A stretch of 64,000 bases of DNA from Escarpia spicata. Lineage: Eukaryota > Annelida > Polychaeta > Sabellida > Siboglinidae. A program made the translations under genes and the position numbers. The stretch spans positions 20,993,853 to 21,057,852 of the forward strand of contig OZ023213.1 in the NCBI GenBank assembly GCA_963995525.1. The letters are read 5' to 3'. Positions 55,530-64,000 of the stretch are shown here, in pieces (position 1 is the stretch's first letter; every line of letters starts with the position of its first letter). Below the pieces are notes generated by a model that made no database searches, was not told the DNA's origin, and saw only the letters and a program-made list of their open reading frames with translations.

Positions 55530-56465
55530 ATTGTAAACCATGAATAGTATTTATACAGTCTTCAGGGCTGTGTTACCGCACCTATTTCAATTGCCCCCTA
55601 CCCTGGTTGAAATCACACGCAGCGCCCGTTATATATAATTTGTGTGGATCTACTGTATTTATTTATGTTCTATGTTCACAATGAAGATTCCCAATAGCAC
55701 CATTTAATTAAGTGGAAGCAAACCACACCTTTTGGTGTTTCGCACTCGCATAAGAGTTTCGGTTGTAGAAAAAGTCAGTAGACTAACCAATAAAAGGCTG
55801 TTTTCCCATTTCCCTGTGATGAGACCAGAAGTGAAAGTGACCCATAAAATAACAGGAGAGGGGGATGAGGACGATCTTTTACTTTCTCACCTAACCATCA
55901 AAACGACGACATAGAGCCGCCAAACTTCGTCACATGCGTCCTACATGCGTATACGCTTCCTTATAAAATATACACTTGCATCGATCAAAACCCGAACATT
56001 TGTCACTCGAAGAGGGTCACCAAAATTACGCATCGTGGCGCCACTTGATCGCCTCCCCACCATTTTCTTAACCTGGCCTGCGAGCCTCCGTGCCCACGTG
56101 ACTGCTGTTGAACCTGAAGACGCGCAATGTCCATATTAGCATGCCGTCTTGTAAACACGCTCAAGCATATGAAGGATTTATTAAACAAGCACCGTCTGTG
56201 CGTTTGTCTTGAGAAAGACAACCCTCTGTTATAGCCATATCGATTGTTTTCACTCGTTAATTGCGTTGGGAAAGTGCACCGATATTGAACACCTAACTTC
56301 CGAGCAATCTTTCTCCATTCCTGTACGTGATATCGAGGATTATCAAGGATCAGGCCACGAGTTACTACAAGCTCTGTGTGCAAGCAGGAAATAGGGTCAA
56401 TGCATTTGTTATTTTTTTTCAACAATATGTAAAAAAGTGTTTTTCGTAATTGGTAACGGGTGACA
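55530..56465. other. no gene recognised
   Basis: Mixed sequence between the SINE and the pogo-like transposon. The reading frame on the minus strand at 56003-56566 crosses the transposon end and shows no recognisable domain. Confidence 0.35.
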
Positions 56466-56469
56466 TATA

Positions 56470-56552
56470 TTGGACTACAGTGGTCCTGATATTGGACCAG
56501 GTGGTCCAATATAGGTGCTTCTGGTTCGATATACGTCATCTGTCTTGATGCT
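56470..56552 (+). repeat. left terminal inverted repeat of the pogo-like element
   Basis: TTGGACTACAGTGGTCC, then ATTGGACCAGGTGGTCCAAT and GATATACGTCATC. It matches the inverse of 59960-60044 with substitutions and small gaps. The internal block is itself a palindrome. Confidence 0.8.
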
Positions 56553-57174
56553 TTGAAAGAAACCAAGGTTCAGCACCCACTTCAGACCATTAAGAAGATA
56601 GTCGCTTAATGCATAAATCACGAAAACTACGGCGTTCCAATGAGCATACAAATGACATGTGACGACTAAACGCCAAATAGATTTGACACAATTTAATTAT
56701 GAACTGAGAACAAACTATTATATGTTGTCACGAATAGAAGAATACGCCAACGAAGTGATTGCCATGATAGAGTCTGTCACGGATAAACGAACAAACCAAC
56801 GGAATAATGGCCAGTAGAGTGTCTAATAATGACAAAAAGATACCAGTCGGTAATTGATGGTCCCTGATCACCAAATTAGGAATACGATCTTTTACTGACA
56901 CATGTCACATCGATAGTTATAGGGCAGGCCACCAGCACAATTCATATGTATCCATATCCCACAGTGTACACATTTCACCATGGTTTCTTTTCGTTGTTCG
57001 TTACACAGTACACATTACCAAGATTCGTTGTCACATTGACCGCTTTTTTCGTTTTGGCTGGCAGGAGAAAGCTGCCGTTTTTTTTCGTTTTTTTCTTAAT
57101 TGGATCTGTTGTCTTTCTATTTGTTTTGCCAACTGTTGAGTTATGCCTACTTTTGTGCCTTTTGACTTTTGTTG

Positions 57175-59402
57175 TTAAAGTTTTTTATAGGGACTGGAGT
57201 TTATGATTTCCGACTTGGTGGTTCTTCTCTTGACCCTATAAATCGCTGGTTTTGGGATGGGAGACATGATTGCAGGAGTGGTGACCTTTCTAACCAGCTC
57301 TGGTTGATCAGTAAGCTGCCCCGTGATTGGGACTAATGCTTCACAATGACCAGCATCTTCACTCAGATTTATGTATTTGAGCATAATTGCACCAGACTCC
57401 TGAAATTCCGTCCCAAATTCAAGTACACTCTCTCCAACGCAGACATGCACTGGTCGTTGTAGACAGCGTGCCGTTGCAACGATCTCTATATCCCCAATAA
57501 TTTCACTGGGATTCGCCATTGATGCGATTCTGTCCTCGATAGATGCATAGCACAGTCTCTGAGGTAGATCTGCGTTCACCTTCCTCTCATCAATGTTTTC
57601 ATAAAGGCCAACGTTGTCTAGCATATGTACAATCGTGTTGGATTGTAGCGCATCAGCGGAAGTCATTTCTCGCATTCTCATTCGCAGGTCCTTTAAATTG
57701 CCATCGTTGTCTCTTTCTGCATGCTGCATATCGAGATCTTGACAAATAACAACGACTCGGAAGAAACAACGTCCATCTGCATTGGTTGCGACACACCTGA
57801 AACCACTCTGTCTGCTGCTTGTGGATTGGCATGGATCATTGGACTGTTGCTCTCTCGTGGACAGCTTTTGGTTGTTGGATTGTTGCTCGCTTGTAGACGG
57901 GCTTGGGTCATTATACTGTTGTTGCTCATTCGCGGACAGGCTAGGTTTGTTAGACTGTTGATCTCTCACTGATGGGCATGGGTTGGTTGTGACATGCCTG
58001 AAATTATTCTGCCTGGTGCTTGTGGATGAGCTCAGCTCATTGAGCTGTTACTTGTTTGTGGGCGGACATGGATCATTGGACTGTCGGTCGCACGTGGACA
58101 GGCTTCGGTTGTTGGACTGTTGCTCGCTCGCGGACGAGGTTGTTGTATTTGACGAATTGTCATTCTGCACAGTGGCATCTCAGGCAGAATTCGATGGAAC
58201 ATCTATACCAGTTTCCGAGTAGGACAACTTGAACCTTCCAGCCGCGGCGAAATCTGCATCAGTCTATATGTTCCGATCACAAGGCCAAATGCCTGTGCAC
58301 TTGAAACCATTGGCAGCAGTTACCATGGAAACAGAGCGTACGTATGCCCTTCCGAAGATACGACAGACTGAGGAGATGGTGACTGTAGTTTGTTTGGTCC
58401 TCAGCCAAGTGTCACATTCCACATTGTAATAGGTCATCACAGGTTTATAGAAAACCCGATCAAGGGGTTGGAGACGGTGCGTTGTGTGTGGAGGAATATA
58501 TAATATGACGACTCCATGGTCCCGGGCGTAATGGATTGCTTCAGTATTTTTCGTGTGTGACGAATGACCATCAAAAATCAACAGAACATGTTTGTCTTTG
58601 GTGCAGCCAACATGAGATACAAAGTTCTTCAGCCGGACGACGAAGAGTTCCTTGTTCATCCAGCCTGATTCATTATTCACTTTGACGCTTCCAGTGATTC
58701 TATAATGCGTTTACGCCTGACAATTATCATTGGTGGAACATAGTTGCCCCCTGCAGTCATGCTGCACACCACTGTTGTAGTAAAGCCTCTCTCACCACTA
58801 GTAAGAGATCCGATTTGCCTTTTCCCTATTTTCCCAAAGACCCGGCCAGGCTTCTGCACAGTTGTTATACCCGATTCATCCACGTTAAAGATGTTTGTAG
58901 CATCGAATCAGTACGTGTCAACCAAAGTTTCTAGTTTATCGTAGAACTCATGCACACTCTCACGATTAAACCCTTTGGCTCTCGTAATAGAAGTTGCCTC
59001 GGCTTGACGGAGGGAGAGTTCAGGGTGTCTCCTCATAAAATCACGCTACCAATGTCTGCTAGCTGCTTGTTTTTAAGTGTTAAAGCAATGCCTTATCCCA
59101 TTCGCTTCAGCCAACTGATATGCCATATCCATCAAATCTTTCCTGGTCATACCAATCAGCATATTCTCCAGTTTTAAAACATGCTCCACCAGCATGTTCT
59201 CCAACTCTGGCGGCAGAGTGCAAGGGCGACCAAAATACTTTCTTGGACCATTAGCGATTTTGTTTTTGTTGTTTAGGTGCCGCTTCAGGGTAGCCTTCGG
59301 AACCCCCTAGGTCTTGCTAGTTGCGTTGAGGCCGGCGTCTCCATTTCTGAATGACATGACCGCTCTATCCAGTTCCTCTTGGGTCCACTTTCCGTTTTGT
59401 CT
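57175..59402 (-). pseudogene. DDE_1 transposase fused to an OTU cysteine-protease domain
   Basis: The 3' exon starts behind a TATTTTTCAG acceptor (AG at 59403-59404). It has a psq-type HTH (QNGKWTQEELDRAVMSF, GVPKATLKRHL) and a CENP-B-like segment (LPPELENMLVEHVLKLE, FMRRHPELSLRQAEA). DDE_1 catalytic blocks follow: NVDESGITTVQKPG, LLIFDGHSSHT and HRLQPLDRVFY, a D-D-D triad. After GFKCTGIWPCDRNI, the same frame continues through a tail and a Ser/Gln/Asn-rich linker of degenerate EQQSNN..LST repeats (57790-58150). It ends in an OTU domain with NADGRCFFR (Asp, Cys) and a late GHCEALVP (His). Seven in-frame stops and a shift near 58680 show it is long dead. The OTU part (57175-57969) is still open. 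Confidence 0.8.
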
Positions 59403-59959
59403 CTGAAAAATATAATTTGTAGCCTAAATCAATCAAACAGATGCGACATTCCCAAGTATGTCATTGATATAATATAATAATAATAGTATTTTGTATCTAA
59501 AACTAAATAAACCATGTTTTAGTTTTGGTCGTTCTGGCAGGAGGGGCTAGGTTTGAATACGGGATGTTTTTGCCCAAATGAGCGTGATCGACTTATGATG
59601 CTTGCTACGGGTTAAGTATACGTGCCACATATGCAATTATTGACCATTGATAACATAATAAGAGGCAGTTTCACATTATTGCTTGTCTGTGAAAATAATA
59701 GCCATGTCTACCAAACTTTAAGCAAGGTGTGGTGATTATCAATAAAATAATGAGGCGTTTTGAAGAAACAAATATTATTAGTTTTTTAGTTTCCCGCATA
59801 TTCCAGCAAAACTGTCAAACAAAGTGAACATTTCAGAAAATAATATACCCCGTGATTAAAAATGTAGGCCTCCCCTGTTACTCAACAAGGTCCCGGGCCA
59901 TAAGTAGGAGTCTAATATACACATGCAGAAACTTCAGTATGACACATTTTCATATATCA

Positions 59960-60044
59960 TGTGTGTTGGGATGGTACGTATAGTGGACCACGGGTGTTTT
60001 ACATTGGACCAGTGGTCCAACATAGGACACCCCGACTGGTCCAA
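59960..60044 (-). repeat. right terminal inverted repeat of the pogo-like element
   Basis: GTACGTATAGTGGACCACGG, ATTGGACCAGTGGTCCAA and CTGGTCCAA, then the flanking TA. It is the inverse counterpart of 56470-56552. 59405-59955 holds the upstream intron or leader of the transposase; no first exon is identified. Confidence 0.8.
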
Positions 60045-60594
60045 TATCGGTCGAAGGCATAATTAACTTCTTCGATGTGATTCTCGGAAACTGTACAGTT
60101 GTCCGTCTTCATTCCTCTCATGCACGCTATATAGACCTCCTACGACACTCTATTGTAATCGTGTACAATCGACTCTGTAACAGGCTCTGCATCACGCCTT
60201 CAAAGTTGGTTAAAACTCGATGCACACCACTCTCAATGGTATGACTTCGTTTAATCAATGAGCGGTACTAAATTGTATTGCAATGAACAGTATTGGCACA
60301 GTCGTCTTCTAAAAATATTGCAAATAATAAAGTTGTTCGAGCAACATTTATTTACAAAGGACACATATGGTAATCATAATCGACATTATCAACTTAAAAA
60401 TTGCAATTATAATTGTGATGTATTTGTTTTAATTTGTACTATGCCTAATTTACCAAGACAAATGTACGCCTATATTTTCGACTTGATTTGTTGGTAATTA
60501 CCATAACAAATACATAGTTTCTAACGGCAATTTGCCCTTCGTTGCGTCACAGCTAACCGGTGTGCGGCGGTCAGTCGTAGGCCAGTCACTAGCT

Positions 60595-60885
60595 TATGTA
60601 GAGCGCAGTAGCGCAGCTTTAAAAGCTCAGGGCTCTCAACTGAGAGAACGTGGGTTCGAATCCAGTGCGGCGGTGTCGAACCTTGGGCAAGTTCGTTTAT
60701 TCTACATTGCTTCAGTTCACCCAGCTGTATGCGATAGACAGTGGTGGATATTCGTCCCAGAGAAGTCGAGATGGTGTTCGATTGAAGAGGTCTGCCAGGG
60801 AGTAAAGTGTAAAGTGCTTTGAGCAGTCCTGAGGACTGGATACTGCGCTGTATAAGAACTTAGCTTTACCTACCTTTACGATCAT
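60595..60885 (+). mobile_element. tRNA-derived SINE, full length
   Basis: GTAGCGCAGCTTTAAAAGC with a later GGTTCGAATCC gives Pol III A and B boxes. The body and GCTTTGAGCAGTCCTGAGGA tail match 55192-55525. About 30 bp of the body (GAATGAGTACCTGGCTA region) is deleted relative to that copy. Confidence 0.88.
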
Positions 60886-60889
60886 ACGC

Positions 60890-62680
60890 GATTTGCCTAC
60901 GACCGTCGAGATGCGTCGCAGCGTAGACAATCGGGCGGTGAGCGGCTAGCTACATTAAATTTGTTGCCGCGCCGATACTTGAAAGGTGAAAGATTTGCGA
61001 ATTTTACCCGAGTACCGACGCTTAGCGCGGCTCCGGTAGCTCGCTCGCTACTCGTGCCGTTAGTTACGTTTCTAATATTTTTGTCGATGCATATGCAAGA
61101 TATTTCGGTATATTGTGGTTCCTAATTGCAAATAAATATGATCTACACAACAAATAATATTGTATTGATAACGCGTAGCGAATAATTTGAGTATTTGTTT
61201 ACTGTTAAAAGTGGATCTCCCATCGCGATAAAATAGACTGATCCACACAACCTTAGCAATGTGCGCTATAGTACAAGTCGATCTTTGGTGTGAGGGGCAT
61301 GCTATACCCGTCGTTAACTGATATTTTGCTCAACATTCTTTGTGCTATTTTCACTGTTTGTTATCCCACTTTACATGATCGAATATGTTTTATGTATACT
61401 GTAACATGTATGTGTTACGTTAAAAACGATTAGGGAACTACGAAATATTTAGTCAATAACAGGAATGTCGGCAAAAGATGCTACTACGACCATGTCCGAC
61501 CGGCGATAATAATTATGTTGGCATGTCGTTGCTATTTAGGCCGACTTTCAAATTGTGCGTACGATCTACGGATACGCATGGAAAATCGTATTTATTAAAT
61601 AATATCTATTTTTTACTCTACTTTGGAAATAGTGTACATATGTCAAATTAAAGCAAATATAATATCATATAATAAAGTAATGTCGATGGTAGAATGGACG
61701 GCGGGCCAAGATCGACGACATTTAGTTATAACTTTCATAAGAACGTAGGCTGGTTGTTCCTTTTGTTATACGACCAAATCATTTTGAAATGTACATTAAT
61801 ATATTTTAAAACGAATATCCAAATTTACAAAATTGCAAAGAAACAGTGGTTGTGTTAAATATGCGACTACAGATAGTTTTAATTTAATATTATTTTATAA
61901 AAAGCAGTTATACTTATACAAAGTAAGCTATATTTCTTACAGAACTTAACTTTTTAACTAAAGTACATTAGAAATATCCCATTATTTCTTCATGTAATTA
62001 CTTTATTATGTTGTAATGGATGTTCTGGTTTCATGTCCAGAACAGTTGTATAGTTTTGACAATTTTCCCTGACTCAAGGTGATCAGGGAAAGGAAACCCA
62101 TTCACAAAAAGTCAGATAAAAACCAAACAACACAATACAGCTCAATGAAACTTGTTTTAATGCCTACATATAAAATGTATCTTCCAAGTGTTCATCTATT
62201 TATTTGCCTAAGTTGTATTTTTTTAATGTTTGTTGGTCTCCTGCCAGGTGCTAAACTGCTAAAACCTCATTTTGAAAACATGATATCTCGAAAACTACCA
62301 TTCATATCCATCTTATTTTTGCGTACTAAATATATATGTTGTTGTCCTTGGACAGGTATAATATTATGAGATTCAAGATATTAATTAAAAACTTGTATTA
62401 GGTCAAAAATGGCATTTTATAACAAAATACTTGCCCGATCCCATATTAGAAGCAAAATAGGTGAGTTAGATGTTTGCCGGAATGCCTTCAATGTTACTGT
62501 TGATCGGACATATTTCATAAAATATTCCACATCCGTTGGTCTGCCACTGGACAATAGTTCTGCCCTATCGTTTTCTTTATCATCGTCACATTGACAAGTA
62601 TGGAGTCACGTGCTGGTCGTAAAAGACACGTGCACACTCTAATATACAATTAAGATGCTGCTGCGAGCCACTGCGCTCGT
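60890..62680. other. no gene recognised
   Basis: AT-rich sequence. A reading frame of 96 codons at 62079 begins GTGATCAGGG... and has a hydrophobic stretch, but shows no supporting signal. Confidence 0.4.
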
Positions 62681-62689
62681 TTCTATGGT

Positions 62690-63120
62690 GAGTCATATGC
62701 GTGGGAACAGGGTGCAAAGGGGTCTGGAATTTCGCTGAGGGCAGACATATGGTTCTGCCCCCCCCCGAATAAATCTGAGCGTGCATATGGGCTTTTTGGC
62801 GAGCCTCAATGGGCAAATCGAAGTATTCTGGAATCCATAAGGTGTTTTTTTTCGTGGCGATTGTCAATGGGGTGCAACTGGAGGTTTCTAATGAGCTTCA
62901 ACAATTTTGAACGTCGCCGCGGCCCGCGAGAAATATTCCCACCGCCACCGCTCGTCTTCGATGTCATCAGCTGAGAGCCGAGGCAGCGGAGAAGGTTAAA
63001 TTACCGCGGCGCGATGCAGAATAATAATTTTCAAGAACTACCCCCCCCCCCCATCTTCCGCTGTCGTGAACCGATAGCGGAACGGAATGGCGCTGAAGCT
63101 CCAGATTGTTTTTTACTTAC
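62690..63120 (-). repeat. dispersed repeat family copy (inverted relative to 26390)
   Basis: GCGTGGGAACAGGGTG start, GGGGTGCAACTGGAGGTTT, then GATGTCATCAGCTGAGAGCC and CGGAACGGAATGGCGCTGAAG. These are the inverse order of blocks seen at 26400-26720. C10-type runs occur at 62760 and 63043. Confidence 0.55.
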
Positions 63121-63189
63121 ATTAATGGTTTAGCATAATGCGTTCACAATACGCGTTCATCTCAAAACTGATATATATATATATAGAAC

Positions 63190-63680
63190 ACTACACCACC
63201 TGCAGATTCAAAGTAGTGCCATCTCTTACAACATTACCAAGTACAACCCAATAGTTGGTTTTACTGGATCCGGCCACAAAGAGAAGCAACATGAGAAAGA
63301 CGCGTGTGTCTATGTACACGACCACTGCTCTCTTGAACGTGCTTGTCACTGTCTCATGCATGTAATATGAGGCCATAAAGTGAAGCAGCACGAGGAAGAA
63401 ACGTGTGTATATGTACACGACCGCTGTCCTCTTGAACGTGCTTGTCACTGCCTCATTCATGTCACAGTAGGCTATAAAGAGAAGCAACACGAGGAAGACG
63501 CGTGTGTCTATGTACACGACCACTGTCCTCTTGAACGTGCTTGCCACTGTCACATGCATGTAATATGAGGCGCGTGTCTGCTTCCTTATTTAAATGCACA
63601 ACCAACATCTCTAACAGTTGATTTTGTGCATTTGTTGTCTTGAAATCCCCCACCCACGACGAGTTCGCATCCATCGGGCA
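63190..63680 (-). pseudogene. transposon-associated gene fragment with 33-codon tandem triplication
   Basis: On the minus strand the frame reads a LLEMLVVHLNKEADTRLILH segment, then three tandem 99-bp units each containing TFKR.VVVYI.TR.FL.LLL. A YWVVLGNVV tail follows. The order EADTR.ILHA, VVV...DTDV.VLL, YW..LG is, from memory, a recurrent pattern in uncharacterised repeat-associated animal proteins. The 99-bp period keeps frame. A frame change lies near 63560. 63690-64000 has nothing I recognise. Confidence 0.5.
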
Positions 63681-64000
63681 AGTGCTTACCGTGCTACATC
63701 ATGTAATGGATGAGACAGTGAGCCAGGTCAGCCTTGCTTTCATCTACGGACGTGTTTGACAAAGATGATGCGCAAAGATGGAGAGCCCACATCTATAACA
63801 ATTACTATATTATTTGCATGTCTGTTTGATTCGATGTTTATACGTAACATAAGTCTGTAAAGGTATGATAACATATTACGTGCAATGGTTTTTCATAGGG
63901 ATGGTGTTGACATCTACCCATTAACTAACTAAACGACTAGTTGAGGCTGTTCTGAGTGATCTCGCAAGCACACTGTGTTGACACTCAAACAGCTACCGTC

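Larger units (their letters stand above)
56470..60044 (-). mobile_element. pogo/Tigger-like DNA transposon, complete but inactive
   Basis: A 3.6-kb element flanked by TA on both sides (56468-56469 and 60045-60046). It has about 80-bp terminal inverted repeats built from TTGGACYA and the palindromic block TTGGACCA(G)TGGTCCAA. The only gene is the minus-strand transposase-OTU frame. Length, TA duplication and DDE_1 motifs fit the pogo branch of Tc1/mariner. Confidence 0.85.

Noticed and set aside
56003..56566. 187-codon minus-strand ORF
   Set aside because: It crosses the end of the pogo-like transposon, has no recognisable domain and uses a poor start; treated as chance.

Overview
The window is animal (metazoan) nuclear DNA that is almost entirely transposable-element sequence. 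Supporting signs are GT-AG introns with AATAAA signals, tRNA-derived SINEs, LINEs with APE endonuclease and reverse transcriptase, Gypsy fragments, a Polinton, long GT microsatellites, and exons for extracellular cysteine-rich modules. I cannot name the species; a marine invertebrate is likely, but that is inference.

Region 1 (1 to about 13.1 kb) is most of a Polinton/Maverick (adintovirus-like) element whose left end lies outside the window. On the plus strand are a chromodomain integrase, a small membrane protein, a penton-like minor capsid protein, a pX-like basic protein (frameshifted), the major capsid protein (two frameshifts) and an adenain-like protease. A converging minus strand carries a protein-primed family B DNA polymerase broken by frameshifts and three in-frame stops. 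To its right is a minus-strand transcription unit holding an RPA-like single-strand binding protein, three tiny acceptor-led ORFs and a 198-codon ORF. Next come three 250-260 bp tandem repeats and a divergent, spliced plus-strand gene. No packaging ATPase is visible. This block is richer in G+C and CpG than what follows.

Region 2 (13.1 to 31 kb) is repeat debris: hairpins, an antisense L2-like LINE split by a CR1 tail, LINE 3' ends, a deleted Gypsy element, a second APE-RT LINE and a Gypsy integrase fragment. Region 3 (31 to 35.5 kb) is a nearly complete CR1-like LINE. Its ORF1 encodes a zinc-binding head plus an SGNH esterase. Its ORF2 encodes APE plus RT and lies in the -1 frame behind a canonical slippery heptamer.

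Region 4 (35.5 to 55 kb) is host-like intronic DNA. It has one laminin-EGF-type exon, an inverted pair of GTACTC-rich elements, a 68-bp satellite, and a series of phase-matched exons for a cysteine-rich extracellular protein. One exon pair there is tandemly duplicated, and one duplicated exon is broken by a stop. Region 5 (55 to 64 kb) holds SINEs and a complete but dead pogo/Tigger-like transposon flanked by TA. Its single coding frame joins a DDE transposase to an OTU cysteine-protease domain through a Ser/Gln-rich repeat linker. The right edge has a 99-bp in-frame tandem triplication.

The points most worth attention are the transposase-OTU fusion, the LINE frameshift signal, the Polinton's spliced right arm with its SSB and acceptor-led ORFs, and the loss of the protease catalytic His.
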